DNA of 64,000 nt from Fusicatenibacter saccharivorans (GCF_015557635.1 NZ_JADNOP010000007.1:62001-126000), one strand, 5' to 3'. Positions 51,222-60,852 are shown, numbered from the stretch's first letter. Notes: generated from the sequence alone by a model not told the origin. A program made the numbers and translations.

Positions 51222-51746
51222 TTAGAGCAGACCTGCAAGCGCAATACTGACCGCCATTCCGACCAGGGAAGAGAGCAATGCACCCGCCAGTGTGTACCGC
51301 GTTTTTTTGATGTGGACCGCTCCGAAATAGACCGCCATCGTATAAAAAACCGTCTCCGTGCACGACATCATAATCGAAGCCGCCCGTCCGGCGAAGGAAT
51401 CACACCCCGCCTCTTTGTAGAGATCCAGCAGCAAACTCACCGCCGCACTGTTGGAAAAGAAGCGCACAACCCCGAGCGGCACCAGGGCAGAAGGAATCCC
51501 CGCCGGTTCCAGCACCGTTCCGAGCAGTTTTCCAAAATCCTCCAGAAACCCCGATGACCGCAGCACACCGACCGCCGCCATCAGCCCGATTAAGGTCGGC
51601 ACAATTCCGATCACCGTCCGCATGCCGTCCTTCGCCCCGTTCAGAAAATCGCCGAACACATCCTGTTTCATCAAAAGCCCCAGTCCGACCACATAAAAAA
51701 TCAGCACGGGAACCATCAGATCCGAAAGTGCCGAAAGAATACGCAA
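51222..51746 (-). CDS. spmB: Spore maturation protein B
   Basis: 174 residues with a TTG start behind GGAGGGGA. About five membrane segments and the SpmB features DFLNGAKDGMRTVIGIVPTL, VRFFSNSAAVSLLLDLYKEA and ASIMMSCTETVFYTMAVYFG (nucleoside-recognition/gate fold). SpmB normally works with SpmA in spore core dehydration; no spmA is adjacent, so it lies elsewhere or is missing. The stop is 30 bp upstream of the cysK promoter. Confidence 0.88.
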   Translation of the reverse strand: MRILSALSDLMVPVLIFYVVGLGLLMKQDVFGDFLNGAKDGMRTVIGIVPTLIGLMAAVGVLRSSGFLEDFGKLLGTVLEPAGIPSALVPLGVVRFFSNSAAVSLLLDLYKEAGCDSFAGRAASIMMSCTETVFYTMAVYFGAVHIKKTRYTLAGALLSSLVGMAVSIALAGLL

Positions 51747-51823
51747 AAAAATCCCCTCCCCGGAAAAATCCTATCAGATACACTCCGATACAATTTATTC
51801 CGCGGGCGGGGATTTATGTAATT

Positions 51824-54034
51824 TTATTTCACTTTAATCTGAAACAGACGCGCCATATACGTCTCCGGGAAGTGAATCTGCAGCGTCTTGCTGTAGTCAT
51901 CGTAATGGAACACATCACCGCATGCTTTCGGGTAAATGCAGGAAACCTCCAGTTCTTTCCCTGGGAATGCTCGGTTCAGCGGAACTTCAAAATCAGCCTC
52001 TCCGCCGCGTCTCCATACACCAAGATAAATCACATCCCCCGGCACGCGGATGCCGGCTGCGAGGTGCTTGTCCTCATTATCCGCCCATCCCATCGGCCAG
52101 AACGGAACGCCGTCCTTGATGCCGCTGCGGATCTCCTTGTAGCAGTCAATTCCCTCTTTTACAAGATCAAACCGCTCCGGCGAAATCTCTGCAAGGTGGC
52201 CGCTCTGATGGATACGAAGCAGCAGCGCATTCACCATATTGAAAATAACTTCCTCTTCGGTGCCGTCCCGCAGCGGATACGACCAGATCGCCGCCTGCTC
52301 CGGCGTCACGCCGATGGCTGCATTCGCCGAGATCGTCGCATAATTCCGGTAATCCTCCTGATCACTCGTCGACTGAATACTGTTTCTCGCCAGCATCGCA
52401 TAGTCCATGCGGAGACCGCCGCTCGAGCAGTTCTCAATCACAAGATCCGGGTACTTTTTATAAATGCCGTCCAGCCATGCCAGATACGCTCTCTCATGCT
52501 CAAGAAGGCCATCTCCAAAACTGTCCGCATCGACTTCCGTACCAATACCAGGTTCAATATTGTAATCCATCTTAATATAACCAACGCCGTAATCCCTTAC
52601 CACACGGTCAATGACTTCCGTCACATGTTCAATGACCAGCGGATGACGGAAATCGAGCTGATACCGGCTTCTGTCATACACACGCTTTCCATGACGCAGG
52701 AAGAAACACTCATCCGGCAGAATCGAAGCCTTCTTACAGTTAATACCCATAACCTCAAGCTCCAGCCATACCCCAGGAATCATGCCCTTCGACCGAATAT
52801 AATCCGTCACCTCACGCACACCGTTCGGAAAACGTTTTTTACTCTCCTGCCACTCACCGACACTGTCCCACCAGTTGCCGTCCGCATACCAGCCCGCATC
52901 AATAACAAAATATTCACATCCGGCCTTCTCGGCAGCATCCACCAGCGGAAACTCTTTTTCCGTCGTCGGATCCCCGAACAGGCAGTTCATATAATCATTA
53001 AAAATAACCGGCAGATTCTCATTATCCTTATTCGGACGGCGGATCCTTCTGCGGTACTTCGTCAAAGTACCAACCGCCTCCTCAAAATCATCATGCCCAA
53101 CGCCAACAGCCACCGGAACCGTTGTAAAACTGTCGCCCGGTTTCAGATTCTTCGACCAGTGCGACTGAATCTCCGTCGGTCCGCTGACAGCTAAATAGAA
53201 ATGGCAGTTCTGATCCCCAATCTCATAATGCCAGGAACCACTGTGATCAATCTCAAAAAATAGACTCGAATCCGCCGCACTGTTCCCAATATACCCCATC
53301 GGAATATACTCCTTCGCCGACCAGTTACCCGTATTCGTAACCTCAATCGTCTTCGAAGTCCTCTGATAATTATGCGGCTGTGTCTGCGCCATGCCAAGAT
53401 CTGCAAACCGGTACTTCTTCACCGTCAGCTCCTTCTGCCATCCATTGTGAACCACAACCATCGACATCTTGTCATCCGAGCTGACAAGCTCTGGAATTCC
53501 CTCTTTCTGTTCCTTCTCAATACCCCAGTAACTAAAACTCGAAATGTACTCCAGTGTCTGGTCTTCCTTTCCTTCGTTCGTCACTGTATTGTACATTCTC
53601 GCAACCGGAATCCCATCAAAAAACTGCATCACAGACTCCACCTTCGCGCCCGTCACATCATCCGACTGCACAATCCGAAGCAGATCCCCGTTCTCATTTC
53701 TCTCCTCCGAAATCGAATCAAACTTCAGCATAAAGCCCGGAGCCGTCACAATGTACTTATTACCATGCTTCTCATACGGCCGGTTATACCCGGAAAAATT
53801 CACCTGCACCAGCTGAAAACTCTCCTTAATCTGAGCCTCGCGCATCCCTTCCATCGGCCACCAGTTATCCGGCTTCCGGCAAAGATTCTCCGCGTCAAAC
53901 GGTGCATGTGAAAAATGAAACAGCTTCAGCTGATTCTCTTCCGTCACCCCAAACACAATATGAATTCCATTCACATCATAACAAATCAGCTCCGCCTTGA
54001 TCGGGGTCTCAATCCTGCTCGTCCATTTCTGCAT
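51824..54034 (-). CDS. Alpha-galactosidase, GH36
   Basis: 736 residues, the full length of clostridial GH36 enzymes. N-terminal beta-sandwich domain (1-330), then the TIM barrel: FVIDAGWYADGNWWDSVGEW, nucleophile Asp in GYIKMDYN, ENCSSGGLRMDYAML and acid/base Asp in STSDQEDY, followed by a C-terminal beta domain. It removes alpha-galactose from melibiose, raffinose-type or galactomannan oligosaccharides in the cytoplasm (no signal peptide). Ribosome site AAAGGAGGG. Downstream of the GH38 gene with a 178-bp gap containing its own likely promoter. Confidence 0.93.
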   Translation of the reverse strand: MQKWTSRIETPIKAELICYDVNGIHIVFGVTEENQLKLFHFSHAPFDAENLCRKPDNWWPMEGMREAQIKESFQLVQVNFSGYNRPYEKHGNKYIVTAPGFMLKFDSISEERNENGDLLRIVQSDDVTGAKVESVMQFFDGIPVARMYNTVTNEGKEDQTLEYISSFSYWGIEKEQKEGIPELVSSDDKMSMVVVHNGWQKELTVKKYRFADLGMAQTQPHNYQRTSKTIEVTNTGNWSAKEYIPMGYIGNSAADSSLFFEIDHSGSWHYEIGDQNCHFYLAVSGPTEIQSHWSKNLKPGDSFTTVPVAVGVGHDDFEEAVGTLTKYRRRIRRPNKDNENLPVIFNDYMNCLFGDPTTEKEFPLVDAAEKAGCEYFVIDAGWYADGNWWDSVGEWQESKKRFPNGVREVTDYIRSKGMIPGVWLELEVMGINCKKASILPDECFFLRHGKRVYDRSRYQLDFRHPLVIEHVTEVIDRVVRDYGVGYIKMDYNIEPGIGTEVDADSFGDGLLEHERAYLAWLDGIYKKYPDLVIENCSSGGLRMDYAMLARNSIQSTSDQEDYRNYATISANAAIGVTPEQAAIWSYPLRDGTEEEVIFNMVNALLLRIHQSGHLAEISPERFDLVKEGIDCYKEIRSGIKDGVPFWPMGWADNEDKHLAAGIRVPGDVIYLGVWRRGGEADFEVPLNRAFPGKELEVSCIYPKACGDVFHYDDYSKTLQIHFPETYMARLFQIKVK

Positions 54035-54212
54035 CTTAAAAACCCTCCTTTGGAAATTTTTCTCATATTTCCAGCATATAACTTGTCCCCTCTAAAGTCC
54101 AGCACATTCTTGCTTTTTCCATCCTATTCTTTTCAACCATCTTGCGCCGATCCGCCCTTCAGGCGGATCCAGACTTTCCTCCCGTTCTCACTCCTATCTC
54201 ACGCGCCAGCCG
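54035..54212. other. Gap between GH38 and GH36 genes with a hairpin
   Basis: Contains GATCCGCC-CTTCA-GGCGGATC (about 54150-54171) without a T-run, possibly a weak terminator or processing site after the GH38 gene. Confidence 0.4.
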
Positions 54213-56963
54213 TTATTTCACAACCCCAAACGTCGCAATCTCAAACTCCCGGAGTGTCACATGATACACCCCGTTCTCATCCGGGCAAAGTACCTCACCC
54301 TTCTCTTCCACTACATTACTGCGGTAAACCTCTTTCATCCAGCTCTCCTTTCGGAAGGAAAGCACCTCATCCTGCGGCATATTGTTCACAAACCGCACAA
54401 ACAGATCGTCCTTTGCAAGTCCCTTCTTAAACGCCGTCAGATGAATTCCTTCCCCTTCAAAGCGGAGGAAGCTCATTTCCAGCGGCATCTCGCCCGATAC
54501 GAGTTCCGGTTTTACCTGACCCGGCTTTCTGAGCCATGCCTTTGAAAGACCGGCCTGTGCTGCTGTCAGATCCTGCTGGAATGCATAACCCTCGGCAAAT
54601 GCCTCGCCTGTCTTACCAGCTGCATACGGCACAACTTCAAACTCCAGGGTAAACGTTCCGATCTGCTGCGCCTTTGGCGTCGGAAAATAACCCCAGTCGC
54701 CCATCTCCGCAACGGAGCGAAGCAGCGTTACCGCAATCGCATTCTCCTCATCCGCCAGAACCTCATATTCATACAATCCGCGGTTTGCCACAAGAATACC
54801 ATTGGTCTCATCTTCCATTGCAGCAAAACACTGCTGTCTTTCACATCCGCAGGGATTCGTCCAGGTATCATTATGACGGTTATTTCTCTTTACAACCTCA
54901 AAGGCAGAATCTGCCAGATGCGTAGACGTATTCAGACCCGTCGGCATTACAACGCGGACTCTGTGATCCTTTGCCTGATTGCAGATTGTCGTTGCAACGT
55001 GCAGGCCTTTTCCCGATTTTTCCAGTGTCAGAACCGTCTTTACTTCCATCGGAACCAGTTCCTTCGAACGGTTTGCCACACGCGTATATGGGTCAATACA
55101 CATCTCACGCTGTCTCTGCAGTTTCTCTCCCATACCAGACGGAATCATCATTTCGTGACAGATCTCAACTACCGTGCGGAATGCATTTTTCTCCACACAG
55201 CGAATCTCAGCTTTCATGCCTTTCGTTGTGATTGTCTGTTTTCCAGAGTCCTGAATATAAATATATTCATTTCCCATATCTCCGGTATCTTCATAGAATC
55301 CCAGATTTTCATACGTTCTTCCGGTTTCCTTATTCAGAATCTGGTAGGAACCGTCCTCATTGACCGTAACTTTCAGGTTTTCATTTTCCAGAACGCGCTC
55401 ATTCGCAAAATCTGCAGAGGTTTCCTGGTTCTGATCCGGCTCTGCCTGCTCCAGATAATATGTTGCATATCCCATCGCCGGAACTTCTGCCTCAAACGTT
55501 ACCAGCACCTTCTTTGCCATATATGGCTGACGGAACCGGTCATCCGGCAGATCGTACCCGAAGGAAATTCCTGCATTTTCGATTTTTGCCGGAACTGCAT
55601 TTCCGTTTGCATCGCGAAGCACCAGATTTGGCATTTCTACCGCCTCCGCCGCCTCATAACCATCCCATACAAACAGATTGTAATCGCGGAACAGATGCAG
55701 TTCTTTTGCAATGACCTGTTTTTTCGCGGTGCCAGAAGTATTCCATACAACGAACGGAATCTTTTCGCTGTTTCCAGGAAGTGCCGCGGTATTCACCTGA
55801 TCGGTCAGATATTCTACACTCTCATCGTAAATCGCATCCGCCACCTGTCTGCTCTTCGCAAAGCGGGTTTTCATTTCTTCATTTACTTCATCGACGCTGC
55901 AGCCGCAGATGCTGTCATGCGGATGATTCTGCATCAGCTTTTTCCAGCTGTAAATCATCTGGTCTTCCGGGTATGCTTTGCCAAGCACCTCTGCCATGGC
56001 TGCCGCCGGTTCTGCTTTCCGCTCCAGTGCTGTTTCGCCGGCACGGTTGTCCACTTTCAGTCCCATCCAGGAAGAAGCGGTGTTTGCCAGGGTCCATCTT
56101 CCGTCTGTTTCCTGGCTTGTCAGCTCGCCCTTTACCGTAGAGAAATTCTCGGAAATTTCTTTTTCCATTGCCTTTACATAGGTTTTGAAATCCGAATGAA
56201 TAAATTCCATGTCCGGGTATAGTTTCCGTGCGACACGGATTGCCTCGGTAATGTCCTTCTGCAATGGCTGATGGTCGCATCCGTTCATCATCAGAAGCTG
56301 ATGTGTTGCCGCAAATTTTCTCGCATCGGCCAGTTTTTTATCCCAGTAAACTTTTGCTTCTGCCTCATCCACCGGAATCTCCACTCCGTTGTTATACCAG
56401 TTTGCAAACAGAATACCCGGCAGTTTCGTTCCGTCCGGGGATGCCCACATCATTTCGGAATACGTGGACTCATACTGTCCTCCGGTTACCTCATTATTCG
56501 GTCCGATCGGTTTTACGCCGCGTCCGAACACAACCGCATCCATGCCCGCCTGCTTCAGCACCTGCGGCATCTGTCCCGCATTTCCGAATGCATCCGGGAA
56601 ATAACCGACATTTCCGATCGCTCCGTAACGCGCTGCTTCCTGCATGCCGACCTGAAGATTGCGGACACATGCCTCACCGCTGGTCAGAAACTCATCCTGC
56701 AGAATGTACCACGGGCCAGTCTGGATTTTTCCTTCACGGACACATTTTTCCACCTGCTCGCGTTTTTCCGGGCGCACTTCCAGGTAATCGTCCAGGGCAA
56801 TCGTCTGTCCATCCAGGAAAAATCCGCCAAATTCCGGATCGTTCTCTGCTTTTTCCAAAATATTGTCTACCAGCTCAATCAGTTTCATTCTGTGTTTTTC
56901 AAAAGACTGATACCACTCTCTGTCCCAGTGGGAATGGGAAATAATATGAACAGTTGTTTTCAT
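54213..56963 (-). CDS. Alpha-mannosidase, GH38
   Basis: 916 residues from ATG 56963 (AGGAGGAA). N-terminal GH38 domain with zinc ligands in HIISHSHWDREWYQSF and nucleophile Asp in VGYFPDAFGNAGQMPQ; a second His/Asp zinc part appears in MNGCDHQPLQ. Then the mannosidase middle domain and a large beta-rich C-terminus. Related bacterial enzymes trim alpha-mannose from N-glycan fragments or split mannosyl-glycerate; which one applies cannot be told from sequence. Cytoplasmic. Divergent from the GntR/LacI-type regulator, with paired operators between them. Confidence 0.9.
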   Translation of the reverse strand: MKTTVHIISHSHWDREWYQSFEKHRMKLIELVDNILEKAENDPEFGGFFLDGQTIALDDYLEVRPEKREQVEKCVREGKIQTGPWYILQDEFLTSGEACVRNLQVGMQEAARYGAIGNVGYFPDAFGNAGQMPQVLKQAGMDAVVFGRGVKPIGPNNEVTGGQYESTYSEMMWASPDGTKLPGILFANWYNNGVEIPVDEAEAKVYWDKKLADARKFAATHQLLMMNGCDHQPLQKDITEAIRVARKLYPDMEFIHSDFKTYVKAMEKEISENFSTVKGELTSQETDGRWTLANTASSWMGLKVDNRAGETALERKAEPAAAMAEVLGKAYPEDQMIYSWKKLMQNHPHDSICGCSVDEVNEEMKTRFAKSRQVADAIYDESVEYLTDQVNTAALPGNSEKIPFVVWNTSGTAKKQVIAKELHLFRDYNLFVWDGYEAAEAVEMPNLVLRDANGNAVPAKIENAGISFGYDLPDDRFRQPYMAKKVLVTFEAEVPAMGYATYYLEQAEPDQNQETSADFANERVLENENLKVTVNEDGSYQILNKETGRTYENLGFYEDTGDMGNEYIYIQDSGKQTITTKGMKAEIRCVEKNAFRTVVEICHEMMIPSGMGEKLQRQREMCIDPYTRVANRSKELVPMEVKTVLTLEKSGKGLHVATTICNQAKDHRVRVVMPTGLNTSTHLADSAFEVVKRNNRHNDTWTNPCGCERQQCFAAMEDETNGILVANRGLYEYEVLADEENAIAVTLLRSVAEMGDWGYFPTPKAQQIGTFTLEFEVVPYAAGKTGEAFAEGYAFQQDLTAAQAGLSKAWLRKPGQVKPELVSGEMPLEMSFLRFEGEGIHLTAFKKGLAKDDLFVRFVNNMPQDEVLSFRKESWMKEVYRSNVVEEKGEVLCPDENGVYHVTLREFEIATFGVVK

Positions 56964-57047
56964 GATGTGTTTCCTCCTGTTATAAAAATGATTTTCAAAC
57001 TTAAAACTCTTTCTATTTAAGTCTTGTTCCTGTATTGCCATGTTGAT

Positions 57048-57059
57048 TTGATATATCAT
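57048..57059. promoter_or_regulatory. Operator copy 1, TTGATATATCAT
   Basis: Contains the perfect palindrome TGATATATCA; the same 12 bases recur at 57144-57155, 96 bp away. This copy is about 85 bp before the GH38 start codon. Confidence 0.6.
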
Positions 57060-57143
57060 ATCATAAAAAAACGCAATGCTTCTGTCAAGTATTTCTGCAT
57101 TTTTCCTATGTTTTTCCATGATTTTATATCATTTTCTTTTTGC

Positions 57144-57155
57144 TTGATATATCAT
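57144..57155. promoter_or_regulatory. Operator copy 2, TTGATATATCAT
   Basis: Second identical site, directly upstream of the regulator -35 (57163). Two sites 96 bp apart could support DNA looping by a LacI-type dimer. Confidence 0.6.
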
Positions 57156-57162
57156 TTTTAGT

Positions 57163-57191
57163 TTGACTTATCTTTTTCCCGAGATTATAAT
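57163..57191 (+). promoter_or_regulatory. Promoter of the GntR/LacI-type regulator
   Basis: TTGACT (57163-57168), 17 bp, TATAAT (57186-57191). Confidence 0.65.
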
Positions 57192-57264
57192 ACAAAACAA
57201 GTCGACATCACACTTTTACAAATACAGTTGTCACCAATCATACTATTTGAGGAATTTTACAGAC

Positions 57265-58410
57265 ATGGATAGAAATAAAAGAATAACGAAACCCAAATAT
57301 GAAATCATCAAAGAAGCTCTTTTAGAGCGCATCCGCACCGGACAGTTTTCTTCCGATGCCGTGTTCTGCACGGAAAAAATGCTCTCGGAGCAATATGAGG
57401 TAAGCCGCATCACAGCAAAGCGGGCGATTGAAGATCTGGAACAGCAGGGAATCCTGTATCGAAAACGCGGCGTTGGAAGCTTTGTCTCGCAGAAAATCCC
57501 ACCGGTTTCCTCCTCCGCATCAGAAACCGACAGCAAATCAAAAATGGTTTCCCTGCTGCTTCCCTTTGCCACAACACAGGGAAACATTTCGGAAACGATT
57601 GGTTCCTTAAGTGCCGCACTGGCGGAAAAAGGATACTTTTTAAGCATTCATATCACCGGCTCTTCCTCTCCGAAGGAACGTACGACACTGGAACTGCTCC
57701 GTTCTCAGAACATCGCCGGACTTGTCTACTATCCCAAGCGTGACAATATCCACCTGGAACAGTTAAACGATTTCCTGTTTGCAAACCGCCCGGTTGTCAT
57801 CATCGACAAGCAGACCGACTGTCCGTATTTAAACAATGTTGTCTGCGACAATTACGATGGCGGACGGCAGCTCACCCGTCACCTCCTGGAACAGGGGCAT
57901 CGCAACATCGCCTTTTTCACAACAGCTCCCCTTTCCGAAACCTCGTCGGTCCGTGATCGTTTCGGCGGATTTTTGCACGAAATGAAAGCTGCCGGAATCA
58001 TGCCCGATTCCCAGCAGCTTGTCACCTGGCCCCATTCTCTTTCTGAAGAGGATGCCCTTTCCACAGAACTGACTTCTTTTCAGCAGCAGCTCCTTGCTCT
58101 GCATCAAAATGGAATCACTGCTCTTCTCGCAGAAAATGACCAGGTTGCCGAACTTATTTTCCTTGCCTGCCGTACCATTGGCCTTAGGATTCCGGAAGAT
58201 CTCTGTCTCTGTGGTTTTGATGACACGAGTCTCAGTCGAAGTCTTGAAATTACCTCTATTCATCAGGACTTTGAAAGCATCGGACGGGAAGCCAGCCAGA
58301 TTCTCCTTTCCGCACTGGAAAACCCTGCGGCGGAACCGGAAAAAATTGTACTGCCGGTGACACTTGTTCCCCGGGCATCCTCGCTTCGAATGATAAAAAC
58401 AGAATCCTAA
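57265..58410 (+). CDS. GntR-HTH / LacI-sensor transcriptional regulator (AraR-like)
   Basis: 381 residues from ATG 57265 (TTGAGGAA upstream). N-terminal GntR winged HTH (about 8-75: LSEQYEVSRITAKRAIEDLE, GVGSFVSQK) joined to a periplasmic-binding-protein-like sensor of the LacI/GalR type (85-381: NVVCDNYDGGRQLTRHLLEQ; CGFDDTSLSRSLEITSIHQD). AraR of Bacillus has this combination. It is divergent from the GH38 gene and probably represses it, and perhaps itself, through the paired TTGATATATCAT sites, with a mannose-containing sugar as inducer (inference). Confidence 0.9.
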   Translation: MDRNKRITKPKYEIIKEALLERIRTGQFSSDAVFCTEKMLSEQYEVSRITAKRAIEDLEQQGILYRKRGVGSFVSQKIPPVSSSASETDSKSKMVSLLLPFATTQGNISETIGSLSAALAEKGYFLSIHITGSSSPKERTTLELLRSQNIAGLVYYPKRDNIHLEQLNDFLFANRPVVIIDKQTDCPYLNNVVCDNYDGGRQLTRHLLEQGHRNIAFFTTAPLSETSSVRDRFGGFLHEMKAAGIMPDSQQLVTWPHSLSEEDALSTELTSFQQQLLALHQNGITALLAENDQVAELIFLACRTIGLRIPEDLCLCGFDDTSLSRSLEITSIHQDFESIGREASQILLSALENPAAEPEKIVLPVTLVPRASSLRMIKTES

Positions 58411-58417
58411 AACCAGA

Positions 58418-59455
58418 TCATTTTTCATCTGAATTTTCTTCCAGAAATTTTCGGATCTTCTCTGGCGGCAGCAATGCATAAATACTTTTATGGAATGTTG
58501 CCGCCACTTCCAGTTCTCCGTAATATCCTGTACGCACATCACAATTTCCCTGGAATGCCTCCCGCAGTATCGCATTCAGCGCTGCTCCCTCATCACTGTC
58601 CATAAAATCTTTCAGCATCCGGCAGCAGGTGTGCGTGTTTTCATAATAGCGGCGGTATGCCGGATGAAATTCCCGCATCCATCCGCTCACGGATACACAG
58701 AACAACGCCGTCGGATGGATCACCGGCTGATAAAGAAGACGCCATTTTTCCTGCTGTACTGGATCTGCCGCAAACGCAAGCAAAGAAACTTTCAGCTCTT
58801 CCACAAAACCCGGATAATCTTCCTCCGTCAGAGAGATAATTTTCTGATTGCGCAGATACTGGTTGATGTTCGTCGCATCAATCTGCTCCGGAGAAATGTA
58901 CTGTAAATAACGAGACATCATTTTCAAATCCGTACCGGCGTGCTCAATCGTATGCTGTGTGATTTTCTGCCACAAAAACTGCTGATATTCCGTAACCGGC
59001 GTATCCAGATATGCCATCCACAAATACTGTGCCAGCAGCCGGGCATCCCGGGATTCCATCTGATTCCGGGTAGGATCCTCCGGGCAAAAATCGGTATCTG
59101 CAAGCATCCCCGCAAGCTGTTCAAGCGACTGGCACACAGGAAGCTGTCCGCTCAGACGATCCATTTCGCTGATCGTCTGCTGAATGGTAAGCATCTGCGA
59201 CTGGAGTGCATTCAGCTGTTTATGCAGATAAAATGGTGTTGTGCGCGGCTTGTGAAGAATCGCGCGGATATCCGCCAGTGAAAGTCCTGCCTCGCGCAGC
59301 TTGCGGATGATAAAAAGTTTTTGAATATCTGCTTCTGAAAAATCATGGTAACCGTTATGTTCATCAACAACAGGCGAGATCATCTTCTGATCGATATAAT
59401 AATAAACCGTCCTCCTGGACAATCCTGTTTTTTTGATTACTTCCTGAATTCTCAT
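58418..59455 (-). CDS. MerR-family regulator with long effector domain
   Basis: 345 residues from ATG 59455. MerR HTH at 1-70 (MRIQEVIKKTGLSRRTVYYY, GYHDFSEADIQKLFIIRKLR) and coiled dimerisation helix (about 80-110), then a ~230-residue helical domain I do not recognise. It has no metal-binding cysteines at the usual MerR positions, so it is more likely a small-molecule sensor of the TipA/BltR kind. The frame stays open upstream, but that part is Lys-rich and lacks a ribosome site. A 15-bp palindrome at 59573 may be its operator. Its end lies 8 bp from the convergent GntR/LacI gene. Confidence 0.82.
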   Translation of the reverse strand: MRIQEVIKKTGLSRRTVYYYIDQKMISPVVDEHNGYHDFSEADIQKLFIIRKLREAGLSLADIRAILHKPRTTPFYLHKQLNALQSQMLTIQQTISEMDRLSGQLPVCQSLEQLAGMLADTDFCPEDPTRNQMESRDARLLAQYLWMAYLDTPVTEYQQFLWQKITQHTIEHAGTDLKMMSRYLQYISPEQIDATNINQYLRNQKIISLTEEDYPGFVEELKVSLLAFAADPVQQEKWRLLYQPVIHPTALFCVSVSGWMREFHPAYRRYYENTHTCCRMLKDFMDSDEGAALNAILREAFQGNCDVRTGYYGELEVAATFHKSIYALLPPEKIRKFLEENSDEK

Positions 59456-59931
59456 TGTTGCACCCCGTTTTTCCTTTTGTCCAGTCATTCCCCCGCATTC
59501 TGACTGTTTCTCTTTTTTTTCACTCTTTTTCTTTCTGTTTTTCCGCTTTTTTCGTTTTGATTTTATAAAAGCATACACCTGGTGTATACTTTTGTTTCCT
59601 ATTATATCCTGTTTTCCCTCAAAAAGCCACGTAACAATTCTCTTTTTCCATAGAAATCTTCTGCTTTTGAGAAAAGAATGCTGTTTATTTCTGAAAAAAT
59701 TTGCATTGACTGTCCACCAACGATATCCCGTATAATAAAGGAAAAGATTTGCAACAAAATTTAAGAGAAAGGAAATATCCCGTTTTTTGTATTCTCCAAA
59801 ACGAATCGTCATTCAGAGTCAAATGATTTTTCATGCAAAATTCATTTTTCTCCGAATCGTTAAAAAAATAAAAACTACAGCCTGCATAATCAGTTTTCAT
59901 TGATACGAAAAAACGGGATCGGGTGAATGGT
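59456..59931. other. Intergenic region between MerR and SDR genes
   Basis: 476 bases without a gene, AT-rich. It holds ATACACC-T-GGTGTAT (59573-59587), a palindrome of MerR-operator type, and a promoter-like TTGACT...TATAAT at about 59706-59736 pointing to the SDR gene (spacer 19 bp, the length typical of MerR-activated promoters). Confidence 0.5.
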
Positions 59932-60678
59932 ATGATGTTAAAAGATAAAGTTGCAATTGTTACCGGCGGAACCAGAGGAATCGGCTATGCCATTGTGCAC
60001 AAATTTCTGCAGAACGGCGCGAAAGTCGTCCTGTTCGGATCCCGGGAAGAGACCGTTGTAAAAGCGGTTGCATCTTTAAAAGAAGAAAACCCGGACTGGG
60101 AAGTTTCCGGTGCATGGCCAAAGCTGACCGATGCAGCTGCCATGGTAGATGAGATCAACAAAGTCAAAGAAAAATACGGCAAAATCGATATTCTTGTGAA
60201 CAACGCCGGTGTCTCAGACAGTACACCAATTGACAAGTATACCGCAGAGCGCTTTGCTAGTGTCATGGATCTAAATGTCAACGCCATGATGAACGGCATC
60301 CTTCCAACCGTTGCTATTATGAAAGAACAGGGCGGCGGCTGTATTTTAAATACCAGCTCAATGGTCAGCATCTGCGGCCAGCCGGGCGGCGTTGCCTATC
60401 CATCCAGTAAATATGCGGTCAACGGTCTGACCTGGTCCCTCGCACGGGAACTTGGTCCTTTCCATATCCGTGTAAACGCGGTTGCACCTGGCATCACCCG
60501 TACCGATATGGTTGCCGCACTTCCAAAAGAAATGATTGATCCACTCATCAACCGCATTCCTCTTCGAAGAATTGGTGAGGCAGAAGACATTGCAAACGCT
60601 TTCCTCTTCCTGGCAAGCGATATGGCTTCGTATGTAACCGGAGAAATTCTTTCCGTGGATGGGGCGATGAGATCCTGA
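59932..60678 (+). CDS. Short-chain dehydrogenase/reductase
   Basis: 248 residues if started at ATG 59932 (a GTG at 59923 is possible; the ribosome site is weak). Classical SDR: cofactor loop TGGTRGIG, NNAG, catalytic Ser in LNTSSMVS, and YPSSKYA with the Tyr-x3-Lys pair. The FGSREETV stretch after the second strand suggests NADPH rather than NADH (Ser-Arg). It is FabG/hydroxysteroid-dehydrogenase-like, but the substrate cannot be read from sequence. It stands alone behind a promoter with a 19-bp spacer, possibly activated by the neighbouring MerR protein. Confidence 0.85.
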   Translation: MMLKDKVAIVTGGTRGIGYAIVHKFLQNGAKVVLFGSREETVVKAVASLKEENPDWEVSGAWPKLTDAAAMVDEINKVKEKYGKIDILVNNAGVSDSTPIDKYTAERFASVMDLNVNAMMNGILPTVAIMKEQGGGCILNTSSMVSICGQPGGVAYPSSKYAVNGLTWSLARELGPFHIRVNAVAPGITRTDMVAALPKEMIDPLINRIPLRRIGEAEDIANAFLFLASDMASYVTGEILSVDGAMRS

Positions 60679-60751
60679 TTTATTTTTCATCCAGTTGTAC
60701 ACCATTTTCTGATTTTGGGGTTATCTGCATAAAATCTATAGTTTTATAATA

Positions 60752-60843
60752 GAAAAAATCCTGCAAGACGTTAAACTATCTCTCAACCTTCCGCTTTTCA
60801 TTTTGAAGATTGGGAGGCCGTTCATGTCCCACAGGATTTTTTC
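60752..60843 (+). terminator. Long-stem terminator-like structure after the SDR gene
   Basis: GAAAAAATCCTG (60752-60763) and CAGGATTTTTTC (60832-60843) are perfect inverted arms around a 68-base loop that itself can fold. The TTTTTT in the 3' arm could give termination. Confidence 0.5.
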
Positions 60844-60852
60844 CTATATAGC

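Larger units (their letters stand above)
56964..57264. other. Divergent regulatory region of GH38 and its regulator
   Basis: 301 bases, AT-rich, no gene. It contains two identical 12-bp palindromic sites and the regulator promoter, listed separately; a degenerate third site TTATATCAT lies at about 57124. Confidence 0.6.

Noticed and set aside
51554-53194. A 546-codon open frame antisense to the GH36 gene
   Set aside because: Opposite a clear alpha-galactosidase with intact catalytic residues; Arg/His/Ile-rich translation is a codon-bias artefact.
59932-60678. Naming the SDR gene as a bile-acid hydroxysteroid dehydrogenase
   Set aside because: It resembles such enzymes, but FabG-like SDRs share the same motifs and no bile-acid genes are nearby.
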